Positions 27,701 through 38,397 of a stretch of 64,000 nucleotides of DNA are shown here, in pieces; the stretch's first letter is position 1; each line of letters begins with the position of its first letter. A model generated the notes under the pieces. That model was not told where the DNA came from. It worked only from the letters and a program-made list of their open reading frames with translations, and searched no databases. Source of the stretch: Brevipalpus yothersi (Eukaryota; Arthropoda; Arachnida; Trombidiformes; Tenuipalpidae). A program made the position numbers and the translations under genes. Location of the stretch: NCBI GenBank assembly GCA_003956705.1, contig QZCP01000208.1, positions 1 through 64,000 on the forward strand. Reading direction: 5' to 3'.

Positions 27701-28544
27701 CCTTAACTTTGGTGGAATTGGATACATTATAGGCCACGAGATAACTCATGGTTTTGATGATAAGGGTAAATGATATTTCCTGATGAATTGGGAAAATTTC
27801 CATCAGGTTATTAACCATATTATGCAATTTTTAATAGGCCGACAATTCGATAAAGAAGGAAACAATGTGAAATGGTGGCTACCTGAAACAGAAACTAGAT
27901 TCAGAGACAAAGTGCAATGTATAATCGAGCAATATGGAAACTATTCAGTTGATGAAATTGGAGAAAAATTGAACGGACTCAACACTCAAGGAGAAAATAT
28001 CGCCGACAATGGAGGTCTTAAACAAGCTTATCTGGTGAGAATTATTTTCAGGAACGAAAGGAAATTCAAATAATATGAATTTCATCTTAAGAAAATTAAA
28101 CCCAAATTTTTTCACACCCACAGGCATATCAGAAATTTGTATTGGACACCAAACCCGAGCCACTCTTACCTGGACTTACTCTCAACCAGGAGCAACTTTT
28201 TTGGGTGAGCGCTGCAAATGTAAGTCATCAATAAGGATCCGAGGATAGGAATTTAGATCAATCTTGAGATCTTACCCTGACGCTTTCAATTTCAGATTTG
28301 GTGCTCTAAATTGCGTCCTGAAACATTGAGATTGAGGGTCTTGTCTGGAGCCCACAGTCCAGCGAAATTTAGGTAATTTTTCTTATTGCACAATTGTATT
28401 CCAAGATCTTCAATTTATCTTACCAACTTGTCTTTTTTTTTCAGGGTTAATGGGCCACTTTCGAATATGAAAGAGTTTGCAAAGAGTTTTAAGTGTCCAA
28501 AAGGATCCCCAATGAATCCAGTAAAAAAATGTTCTGTATGGTGA
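21706..28544 (+). CDS. Neprilysin-like M13 zinc metallopeptidase (type II membrane protein)
   Basis: Fifteen coding exons keep frame throughout: 21706-21788, 22804-22994, 23295-23456, 25253-25336, 25975-26186, 26261-26443, 26540-26626, 26690-26814, 26891-27290, 27401-27507, 27581-27765, 27838-28034, 28124-28219, 28296-28372, 28445-28544; 762 aa. A short cytosolic tail (MIEKSEQGPNNFRQLYKIDN) leads to one membrane helix at about 43-63. The ectodomain shows SPCQDFYQFACGNW, TIANYLVWRM, the zinc motif HEITH (597-601) and ENIADNGGL with the third ligand E659. HSPAKFRV supplies the substrate-contact H724 and R730, and the protein ends in CSVW, the canonical M13 end. M13 enzymes cut short extracellular peptides. 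The usual NAYY segment reads NAFNNF and ILQPPFF reads ILQGVFF. All catalytic residues are present. Confidence 0.96.
22515..22548. repeat. AT-rich imperfect palindrome
   Basis: Alternating TA runs flank a TTTATTT core inside neprilysin intron 1; this may fold as a hairpin or be simple repeat decay. Confidence 0.6.
23457..25252. other. Largest intron of the neprilysin-like gene
   Basis: 1.8 kb of AT-rich DNA between coding exons 3 and 4. The only longer frame (24166-24357) encodes a leucine/serine-rich stretch without a recognised domain. I see no nested gene or repeat family. Confidence 0.6.
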
Positions 28545-29199
28545 TCGAAGAGCATGAGAAAAGAGAGTGATTTTTTTCAAGATAGATATTCAGCTAGAAT
28601 TTTATCCTCTCCCCTCCTGCTATTCTTGATGCTCAAGCTTCGATAGGGAGGCGAAATTTTTTTCCAGTTGAATTAGAATTTGTTTCAATAAATCAAGCTT
28701 CTAAGTTAATTCCTATACAATTTGGCTACATCTATTTTTTGAGTTGCAACATTGTTGACCAGTGAGTTTGTTCAATGAACTACTATAAGAATCAGGAAAA
28801 TTGTCAGAATTTCTGTCAAACTAATACTGATCAAGTACAATGATCTTTCCACTCTGAGTAAACTTGAGTGTTACAGGTAGATGGAAAAAACACTGAAAAA
28901 CAATTGACAAGCGAAATATTTTAGTGATGAGTATAGAAAAAACAAGAAGGTTAATACACCTTCAAGCTAACGAAATGGTATTATTTAATGATTGAACATT
29001 CTAAAACTAGAAATTATTGATGAAGTACTCTCCATCAATTATCGATATTGAATCATTGGATTAGTGAGCTTTCTTGATTGATGGCTAGTAAACAGGTGGA
29101 TTTTTCCTCAGGAATTTTATGATGATACATGTAATTACAGCTCATCAGTCAGTTGAATAGTTTGTTTTATAAGTGTAGGTTTAATTATCATTACGAAAA
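28545..29199. other. Spacer between neprilysin-like gene and the small secreted-protein gene
   Basis: After the poly(A) signal this is AT-rich sequence with no open frame of note. It must hold the promoter of the next gene; a weak TTTATAAG box lies about 35 bp before its ATG. Confidence 0.45.
28687..28692 (+). terminator. Polyadenylation signal of the neprilysin-like gene
   Basis: AATAAA 143 bp after the stop codon and the first clear copy downstream. Confidence 0.6.
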
Positions 29200-29660
29200 A
29201 TGAAATTTACTTGCATTCTTCTGATCTTTATAGTCTTTGTGACTACAGGTAAGTGTTCTCATTGTATGAGGACAGTTATTTTTGCAATGATATTTCAATA
29301 TTCAAATTAATTCAAATTCAGCTGAATCATGGGGTAAAGATAAGATAGTGCAAATTAAGGATTTTCCTGCATGGCGAGAGCGATTGACCAAGTTGGCAGA
29401 TGAGCTTGAGAAAAAGCTCAAAGAACAAGATCCAAATGTAAGAACATTTCAAACGACTGTACTCAAAGTTATGCTAAAAATATTGTTCTTCAACCCAGAC
29501 TGAATCATTTGACGGACTTCGAAAACAAATCAATGAGCTCAACAATGAGAATTTTGGAATTGTTCACGAGTTTACCCTCCTTAATTTGAGAGGATCAGTT
29601 GGAGAACAGATCCAGTGTAGATTCAACAATAACAACTTCAACTGTTTGTCTCTGGAATAA
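29200..29660 (+). CDS. Small secreted protein of unknown family
   Basis: Three exons, 29200-29248, 29322-29437 and 29499-29660, with good GT-AG sites and matching phases, give 108 aa. The N-terminus (MKFTCILLIFIVFVTTAES) is a clear signal peptide split by a phase 1 intron. The mature part is charged and helical (ERLTKLADELEKKLKEQD, then FDGLRKQINELNNENFG), followed by a more strand-like tail with two cysteines near the C-terminus (QIQCRF and NCLSLE) that could pair. I do not recognise the family. A poly(A) signal lies 48 bp after the stop, so the model is complete. It follows the neprilysin-like gene on the same strand, but no functional link is shown. Confidence 0.7.
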
Positions 29661-29707
29661 ATTTCCCGTGTTAATGAGGATCAGTTCAAATGATGATAAG
29701 AACACTG

Positions 29708-29713
29708 AATAAA
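29708..29713 (+). terminator. Polyadenylation signal of the small secreted-protein gene
   Basis: AATAAA 48 bp after the stop codon. Confidence 0.6.
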
Positions 29714-31190
29714 TGATTCAAAAATTCATTTGAAATAGCAGTTCTCTCTCTCTAAATAAAAATTCCTCTCGAAACTAGACAGTTTGAAAAATATTCTGAA
29801 TTGTTATTCCAAAGTTGTCCATATCTTCAAAGCTTAAGCGTTAGGAAAGGTTTCTATGAAAGGTTTGTAAGGAAGTTCTCTTACTTATTTCAGTTTATTC
29901 AGCTATGTTTGACCAGGAAATTCTCAAAAATCCTCAATATCGTGCAGACTAAAGTGAATAAAGTAGTATTCAAACAAATTATCACACCAATTGAGTCGAA
30001 GTGATTATCCCATTTTCCATCTCATTTTTCACTCGGTAAAATCAATAAAGCAAAATTTTATTCCAATCAAATCTTTCCATTTTTTATATCCTTCCCTTGT
30101 CTTGAAGAATATTTTCTTTGTATCATTGGTCAATGAATATCAATAACTATTCAATTGAATATTAATCATACAAAATTATGATTCATGTAATGCACGATAA
30201 AAAATTAATAATAATCGGTGAAGAGAAGAAGAATAAGAAGAATTTCGTTTCTCTCAATTTAACAGACTGAATTTCCTATCATTAAGCCAGTAGTGAATAA
30301 AAATCAGAATCATTCAGTCAAGCACGAGTACTTTGCTGAATGTGCTTGCTGCTAGTGAACTTAAAACGATCCATGATTAAAGGACACTTTTCTGTCGAAA
30401 AAAGTTGCAGAAAAATTTTCTCAGACTGGCATCGGTAACCAAAAAATGAAGTAAAACAATCGTTTTCCCGTTTTTCATCCTTACTTTCTTTCTCTCATTC
30501 ACTTACACATACACACTTTTCTTGATTAATTTTTGTCAACTTCCACGACTACTATTTACTAATATGAGATCGAAGGTAAAAAACAACCTCATTAATCGTC
30601 AGAACATTATCCTTTCCTTCACAATCAACTATTCATCCGATCTTCCAACAAATTCAACCACTCAATCCAATCAACACTCTCATTCCAAATCAAATATTAT
30701 CATTGCCGATCATGTAGCACTATCAATTGTGCATCATAATGAAATCGTTCCTCAAAAATATCCAAATCGTCATATTCGATCAAAGAGGAAGAAAATTTTC
30801 TCATGTCCAACTATTTTCTAACCATTTCAACGAACTAACGTAAGGTTGATGTATTCCAGGGGGATGAAGAGGAAGCCTATCTTCTCTCTCTCTCTCTCTT
30901 TCTCCGTGCCCTTTAATTCTCACGCGATATACGTCAAATCATCACCTCATGCTCTCTCTCTCCCTCTCTCTCTCCGGGAGAATACTATCTCCCTCTCTCA
31001 CTTCTCTTATTATGTAATAATTATTCCTTACTTACTAGTCGAAGAATCAAGTTCTCTCTCTCTCCCTCTTCTCACCTCATCTTATCTCTCCTCCTTCTTG
31101 TGGGCAAAAAAAAGTTGCCCCACAGAAACTTTATTGTTTCAGGATCTGAAATCCAGAATTTTTGACATTCTTTTTGGGAGAATTTGTTTC

Positions 31191-31212
31191 ACACACACAC
31201 ATGTGTGTGTGT
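31191..31212. repeat. 22-bp perfect (AC)/(GT) palindrome
   Basis: An AC run meets a GT run at a central CATG, giving a perfect inverted repeat about 500 bp upstream of the Nrdp1 start codon. Confidence 0.9.
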
Positions 31213-31710
31213 ATATGATTGTGTTTTTGTTTACCTAATCCGTTCGTTTTGTTCAATCGTTCTCTCTCCTCCACTTTCATCATCCACGAGAAGGGTTTGG
31301 CAGCCAATTTTCATCGCTATTCCGTTTGTTTTGTCTTCTCACTTATTGAATCGATTTTGTGTGTTGGACCTTATTCCAGTTACTATTCGCACTTTTGATC
31401 CTCTCTCTTTTTCTCTTTCTTTTTTTACTCTCTCCATCAACGTAACTCGCTTCTCCACACTCGATCTACGCTCAAATCGCCTTGACAATCGGGACCAAGA
31501 TCACTTTTTTTTTCGTTCTTACCACTCTCTTAATCGCCACTCTTCGTTGTCGTTGATTACTTATTCGCGATTTTAAAAAGAGCATTTGTGTTCAGTGTTC
31601 ACTTGGTGTGTATGTGATTAGAGTCTGTTTGTGTGTGTGTGTGTTTCATTTCGACAATATTCAATCTTCCATTCCGAGTATTGTGCTATATACACTTCCA
31701 GCCTCTCAGC

Positions 31711-32703
31711 ATGGGTCTCGATTTGGATTTGTTCGTCGACACCGTTGAAGATGAACTCAAATGTCCCATATGTTATCGTGTTCTCATTAATCCAATGACT
31801 GGTCGTAATTGTGACCACCTATTTTGCTATGAGTGTATATCCACATGGATTAAGTGTACACCCGAATGTCCTATGGATCGAACTCCGCTAATCGTATGTG
31901 ATCTTCAACCGGCACCCAAAATCATACAAAATCTATTAGCACGTCTAGAGCTGAGATGCTCAAATCATGCGGAAGGCTGTTGCTGGGTTATGCAGCTAAA
32001 AGATTTAGACGATCATCTCACTTGGTGTTTATTCAATTCTACCAATCCTAAGCATAATCTATTACCTAATTCACCAGGTAAATTGAATCCTATCAAGCAG
32101 ATCAGATTGATTGCCGATCAATCTAAAGAGCTACAATCTATACGTGATACCATTGAGGAGCTGAAACGATTTTACGAAGAAGAACAGCAACGATCAATTG
32201 AGACACAGGAAATGGTGGATAATTTTTCCAAATACTATCGAGATCTCAATAGACATCTTCACGACACAACCAATCCATTATGTGAATTATTACTCAGCAA
32301 TGAGCCAACCGAGGAGAATGAAGAGTGCTCCAAGAAAGCTCCTGATACAGACACCAATAGTAATAGGATTAACAATAATCATGTGAACGAAGAAGACGAA
32401 CATAGAATCGAAAGTGTATCAATAAGAAATATGAACGAATTCATTACCACCAGTATTCTAATTGAGTATCTTCGTCAGAACGATATATATGTTCTCAGTT
32501 GTGAAACTGAGTGTTGCCACTGGCAAAGATCTAGAGATTTTCGTATTGAAGTTCGTTCTTTTGATTTGACACGACTATTATCACCGGATCTATGGCCTCG
32601 AGGTGTATCCGTTTGTGCCTTGGGACCAAAGTCTCAAGTGATTTTTGGATCCAGAGATAAGGAAGCCGCTTCAATTGCCATTCAACCTGGTATCATTTGC
32701 TGA
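31711..32703 (+). CDS. RNF41: Nrdp1/RNF41-type E3 ubiquitin ligase
   Basis: Single exon, 330 aa (vertebrate RNF41 is 317). The frame is open further upstream, but MGLDLDLFVDTVEDELKCPI matches the family N-terminus, so this ATG is preferred. The RING runs from C18 to D56, ending in CPMDR; the aspartate as last zinc ligand is the Nrdp1 pattern. A SIAH/TRAF-type finger follows (C83, C90, H102, C106), then a coiled-coil region (about 130-180), an acidic Asn/Glu-rich linker, and a C-terminal domain resembling the USP8-interacting region (LWPRGVSV, then IQPGIIC). Nrdp1 ubiquitinates ErbB3/4 receptors and BRUCE in other animals. The second zinc-binding segment of vertebrate RNF41 is not evident. Confidence 0.88.
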   Translation: MGLDLDLFVDTVEDELKCPICYRVLINPMTGRNCDHLFCYECISTWIKCTPECPMDRTPLIVCDLQPAPKIIQNLLARLELRCSNHAEGCCWVMQLKDLDDHLTWCLFNSTNPKHNLLPNSPGKLNPIKQIRLIADQSKELQSIRDTIEELKRFYEEEQQRSIETQEMVDNFSKYYRDLNRHLHDTTNPLCELLLSNEPTEENEECSKKAPDTDTNSNRINNNHVNEEDEHRIESVSIRNMNEFITTSILIEYLRQNDIYVLSCETECCHWQRSRDFRIEVRSFDLTRLLSPDLWPRGVSVCALGPKSQVIFGSRDKEAASIAIQPGIIC

Positions 32704-35700
32704 TCATCCTGTTACTAAACATACTCCTGATAAAGCAATTCGTACACTTACACACACACTCATCACTTTGCCACAAGTGAGTCACTGTGTGTAGCGGTGA
32801 CGATGATCATCAGCTCAATCATCCTCATTACATCATCATCACCATCCGTATCATGCTTAATCTATGTCCTGATCATGAAAGCGATGCAAATGAATCCAAA
32901 TGAGGCACCCAAAGAGAGGGAATGAGAGTCCATGGCCATCTATATCCGCTAGCAATCCTGTCTCAAGTGTATTCAAAATTAATCGAGATTCACTCTAATC
33001 CATCTTTCTTTCTCTCTCTCTCTCTTATTCGTTACCAATTAACATCATATTTGGACTAAGCAATGATTGTCCAGTGTAACTATGCACTGTAAATCTCTTC
33101 CTCCTAGAAGGATTCCGATCTTTCGTTCTCTCTCTCCATCTCGTGAAGTCGTTCAACGACATGTGGTTGGAACGTGATGCAGCGATTATATGGACAAGGA
33201 ACGATGATATAACATCGGATGGCCAGTTGTTCGAGGGATGGAAAGTCAGTACTAAAGAAGAATCATGATCATGCAGCATCTCGCCAATCGAGCCGGCTGA
33301 TTGCTGACTAGCAAACGAGTTCTTCAAGGCTGTAGCGTGATTTGAAACACTTTCCTACCATTTTTATATTCCTCTCTCTCTTCTTACTTACTCTTTCTTT
33401 AACTGCTCTCTCCATCATCGAATTGACAACCATCGTTCTATTCTGGTATCTCCGTAATCTTAACGTATTTATTGACTGAAAAGCTCTTTTTTCCTTTCTC
33501 TCTCTCTCCCTCTCTCTCCCTTGCTTCTTATTGATTCCTAAAATCCTTAGTAATTTTTCAATTTGTCTATCTTATTTTGTTCACTTGGTTATTCTCTTGA
33601 TCCCACTGTATTTACTATTTATTTGTACCGACTTTAGCCCAAATGAACTGATCAAACGTATTTAAGAACAATTTTGATGATCAATTTTTTCCGCCATTCT
33701 TGATCGACGATGATGTATATTTGTCTTGTGCGTGTGCATGTATATCAGACACTCAAGACTTTAACTCAGATCGCTTGACTCAATCGATTCTGATGATAAT
33801 CATAAAAAATGCGGTGGAGGTTATCTGATGCTAACTATGCTCAGCTTACCTGTTGCCTTTAGGGTAACTATACATACACACACTTCGAATATAATCGTCA
33901 TGGTCATCGCTCATCGCTCATCTCTCTCCTTTCGCCTCAATGATAGAATTCATTGATTTTGATACTATCATTGAGGGAATGTATGTGTGTGTGTGAGAGA
34001 GAGAGAGAAAATGCGAGTCCTGATATACTTTCAAGGCTCGATATCTATTAGAATAGTTTAACTTGCTCCATTTTCTTTCTCAAACCCTTTCGAGCCAGTG
34101 AAGGATGTATATACATGCACATGTATTAGAGGAGCATTTTTTACAGTATAAATTTTGAAATAAGGTTTTGTGGTTAGATTAAAAATTAGAGAAAAAGAAG
34201 AGGCAAAACCTCAAAACCTCAAAAAAGAATATTTTTTTCTACGAATGATGGTGTTTTTCAATAATAATAATGTTCCATTTTCGTAGTGTTCAAATAGCAT
34301 TAAAATCAAAATAAGGCTTCAAGCTGCTCAAGCTGTTCGATTTGTATCTTTTCAGATCACGAAAAATCAAATATTGATATATGTTTGGATAATTATCAGT
34401 CTTTCTCTTATATTGGTAGTAATTTTTTAGAGATTTATCCTGGTCACATGGGTGAGTCAAAAAATTTATCTGATGATTAGCATCATATGAATATCTAACA
34501 TTATTCCTGGCGGGAGGATGAAGGGCAGAAAACATCGTCAAGCATAATCAACCCCGTTGGATGAGGAAACATTTACAATATCAAACAAAAAATTCCCTTG
34601 AGCTATTTGTATTCATTGTGGTGGCTTGATTGTACATTTCGTCTATCAATTATCAAAGTTCAGGCTCTGAAGATTGTTTCCATCTTTCTTCGGGATACGA
34701 TTCTACCATAGGAATGTGGCGTGCTAAGGATGGGAGATTCATTGCGGTCATCAGAAAAACTAGCTTGATTTCTCGCTAATTATAGATTGATTTATGTCAG
34801 ATCATGTCCGAGCATCTCTGTCTCATGAGTTATCTAGATTGTTCTGCGATACCTAACTATCTTCTTTGAAGTGTAGGCCCTTTTCTAGCCAGAATTTGTC
34901 CAACTTTCCTTGGCATCGTTGGCTGAATTGATCTTCTCGAACTTTTCAAAGTGATTAACCTTGATTGATTCATGACAAAATTTTAATACATGGCAGGTTT
35001 CTTCCGTAATGGCATTCTTTTCGAGTCCCATTGAATGGCTCGATTGTTGAATAGTGTAAGAAACATGGAGAATTTGTTTTCAATGTCCATCACAAATGAA
35101 GGCTGTCAAGGAATTATGAGGAGAGAGAAAATTTTCAATATGTACACTGTAGAATGCAATGCGGGATTTACTGCATGTATAATCAGAAGCTCATAATTTA
35201 ACAACAGGACGTTGGTCTTCCTGCCCGTAAATTTGCAGTCAAAAACCTCGTATTTACCCTTCAATGGCTGCTCCCACAAATTCAATCCCTTCCGGCTGGT
35301 GTTCAAAAGACACTCATGGATAGAAATGGGGAAATTCTGTTTTCAAAATATTCGATTTCCGTCCTGAATATGCAATGCAAAACTAGCAGGTCATCTCGTT
35401 CTGCGTTGCTCTTTTCCACGCTATCTTAACTTGATTTGATTTCTAATTGAACTTAGAATTTAAAATCTAGAATTCAGGCTCAGATTCTCCTCACGTGAAA
35501 GCCTGGATTAGAAAGTAACCATGGAGGTATTTCATCCACACCTCACAACATGGATGTTTTCCAGAGCATATTAGGAAGTAGTATTCCCAAGATATTTTCC
35601 ACTCGAAAATTTTGAGAAAATGTGAATCATGAAAATGTTTTCGTTTTGAAAAACTTTGTTATTTACATTCCTTATGAAAAGTTTGACTGTCATTTCACAA

Positions 35701-35749
35701 GTAACTGTGAATTTGGGAGATGACATATTGATCGAGAATTTGGTGTTCA
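32704..35749. other. Convergent region between Nrdp1 and CTNNBL1
   Basis: It holds the 3' UTRs of both genes. A minus-strand frame at 33025-33327 and another at 34290-34541 show no domain. From about 34640 to 35600 the sequence is less AT-rich, and the minus strand shows short protein-like frames broken by stops and shifts; see findings. Short CT runs occur at about 33010 and 33500. Confidence 0.5.
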
Positions 35750-37568
35750 TTAAAATTCTCCTATCAATTTGAAGATTCTTTCTCTTTCACTCTCATCTTT
35801 TTCTTCGGCCATTTCGCTCATGATGTTGCGTATAAATCTTTGATGATTAACTGTAGAGGAAGCGTGGATGTTGAGGAGTTTGACTATTCTTGATTTTATA
35901 CTTGACCCAGTTGAAGAAGACGAGGAAGGCTGGTCTTGAGAGTTGTTGGCTATTTCTGTATCTCGATACTTGCAAACAGTGAGAATTATATGATCTATCA
36001 ATTGAAGTACATACAATCCACCTTGTGTTAGACGTGATACAAAAATTTCTTCTTCATCCATCTCTTCATCGTTTGCAGCCTTGATAGCCTTTTCTTTATG
36101 TATTAATGCATCATATTTGAGAAGCCTTTCTGCATATTTGAAATGTAGCTCTACCAATCGTTCAGTTTTTTCAAGATTGTTTTCCAAAAATTTGCTGAGT
36201 ACTCTCTTCTTGGCCTCTGGCTTCGAATGTTTTAAAAGTGCTAATACAATTGAGCAACAATGCTCCTCAACATCATCGATAGCAAGTGAAGCTTCTTTCT
36301 TTTTTTCACCAGCAGTGATAATTTTAGGTTTCAAAAAAATCGGGAACAAAGAGGAAAGTCCATAAATTTCGATGAATTTGTTACAACACTCTTCCAGTAC
36401 ACCATCTTTCCCTTTATCTTCATTAAGTAAATGATTGATGACTTTTATGGCACCCATCCTCATGACGCCAGAAGCTTCTTTTTTCCTCTCTTTCAGAATG
36501 AGATTCATGAGTTCGATACCTTCACCTTCATAAAACAATTTACGATTGCTCGGACACAATAGAAGAGATGAGCAAAGACAATCGAATAGATTTTCCAAAT
36601 ATTCTTTCTCTTCGCTGCTAGAAATATTATGCCTCTTTATATACTGGAACAGAAAAGGAAACCATTCATTCACCATTCTGATCAATCGAAGAGTTGTTCA
36701 AATAACTTACCGCTATCTGTTGAAGAAGAACGTCAATACCTCCCACCGATCCCAAGAACTTTCTATTCTCTTCCGAACTTTGCAATAAGATTGCAAGAAC
36801 CTCACAAGCATACAACTTGTTACCATCAAATGGAATCTTAGCTTTAATTCGTCCAAGGAGCCAAGTTAATAGAGATTGACAATCCTCTGCCAATTTAGGC
36901 CTAAAATCTAGTAGATTTTCAATAATAGCTGAAAAAAATAATCCAAATGAAAACCTTCTTGAATAATTTGCACAACGAATTATATTACCTAGAGAGTTGT
37001 AGACACCTTCCGACTCTTCTTTGGAACTTTCATCAAGTCTTCCCATATTGGCTACTAGTTGAGCTATTATTTGGTTTTGAATCAGAATGTTGAGGAGTGG
37101 CGCAACTTTATCGTAGTCCGCATTGTCGTCGAGATCAGTCAATTCATGTAAAAAGCGAACAACAGCACAGGAAATGTCCGAATTTTCGTGTGAAAGAAGA
37201 CCCATAAGAGAGGAAATAACTTTCAATTCAATAAGAATATGAAATAGTTCAGGTTGAGTACTGATAGAATGTAATTCTTCAATTGAGGCAAAAAGTTCTA
37301 TCTCAGTTTCCATAAATTTGGTCGGGTCATCGGCGAATTTAATACGAAATTCTTGATTTTTCAACAATCTTCTCTCAAATTGAAGTATCAATCGTTTGAG
37401 TCCAGCTTCATCCAACGGTGGAGGAGCATCGGCACTATCAACACTTATATTGAGATCTAATTTACGCTTCTTGGCCCTTTTACCATCATCAGTACGCTCG
37501 GCTGACTTATTCGTACTTTCATCGATAGATGCTTTGGGTTTATAATTTAGTAACTCCTCAACGTCCAT
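35750..37568 (-). CDS. CTNNBL1: Beta-catenin-like protein 1 (CTNNBL1), armadillo-type splicing-associated protein
   Basis: Three exons on the minus strand, 36989-37568, 36711-36928 and 35750-36643, join in frame to 563 aa, the same length as the human protein. The N-terminus begins MDVEELLNYKP with a basic cluster (KRAKKRKLDL) likely to act as a nuclear signal. Family segments include NQEFRIKFADDPTKFMETE, LYACEVLAILLQ and GGIDVLLQQIA, and the C-terminus ends FKLIGEF. CTNNBL1 is a nuclear armadillo-repeat protein associated with the Prp19 splicing complex. Introns are 69 and 67 bp with GT-AG ends. The start codon faces the zinc-finger gene head-to-head at 829 bp. Confidence 0.95.
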
Positions 37569-38397
37569 CTTTTAGATGATTATTGATATCCTCTTATTAT
37601 CTGACAAGAAAAACACTTTTCACGATCAAAAAAGCACCGGCAATCAACACCATCAGCAAATCGAGACCAATTGTTTTCACACAATTCGTAAATATTAAAA
37701 ATGATTTGCACGTAAACAAAAAAATTTACCAAAAGCCGGTGTATCAACTTAGATACCACAAGCAAACTATTTACCACAATAATTTAATAAACAAGTGATC
37801 CACTATCTCCTCCGTAATCTGACCAACCGAAAACTAGATTAAAATTGAAATTTTTGCTTGCAAATTCAATCATTTACAATTGCAATCATTTCAATGAAAT
37901 GCAAATCAGAAAATGTTTTGAAAACAAATTGTTTTCATCCGAAATCCACATTAAAACTACTCCAACCAGATGTCACTACTACCCTTGAATAGAGGTCACT
38001 GTAACCGGCGAAAAAAATTAGGCATCCTACAAGCTTGTTTATCTAAGTGTACAGCCTATATATAGTTGTAAACTAATTAGGAGGCGCTTTTGGCTCTTTC
38101 TTCTTCTTTCTTTGTTAGAGAAAGAAGAGCAAAGAGAGAGAAGAAAGAGAGACGAAAGAGAAAATAGAGAGAGAGAGAGAGAGAGAGAAGCGCAAATCGG
38201 TAAAACTCTCTCTCTTTTTCACTCTCTTCTCTCTCTCTCTTTCTCTATGATATCGATTATGTATGGCAAGGCACTTTAAAGGGACTTCTATAGTCTTTGT
38301 CAAAGTGTAGTTTTTTTTTCTCTCCCTCTTAATTGACCAAAATAGAGGGAAAAATTGTATTTATACTGATCCAAGTGTTAATTGATAATTAACAGAT
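37569..38397. other. Bidirectional spacer between CTNNBL1 and the C2H2 gene
   Basis: 829 bp between two genes read outward, so probably a shared or paired promoter. A block of GA-rich then CT-rich sequence at about 38120-38245 could pair with itself; no clear TATA box was identified. Confidence 0.5.

Larger units (their letters stand above)
29661..31710. other. Intergenic region and pyrimidine-rich leader of Nrdp1
   Basis: From about 30870 to 31470 the plus strand is strongly CT-rich, with interrupted CTCTCT runs, which suits a promoter and long 5' leader. Open frames in it (30846-31238 and 31184-31576) are simple-sequence products and not genes. A perfect AC/GT palindrome lies at 31191-31212. 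Confidence 0.5.

Noticed and set aside
31633..31710. Upstream extension of the Nrdp1 frame
   Set aside because: It adds 26 residues not found in the family; MGLDLDLF at 31711 matches the Nrdp1 start.
33025..33327. 100-codon minus-strand frame in the Nrdp1 3' region
   Set aside because: No recognisable domain, starts without ATG and lies in a probable 3' UTR.
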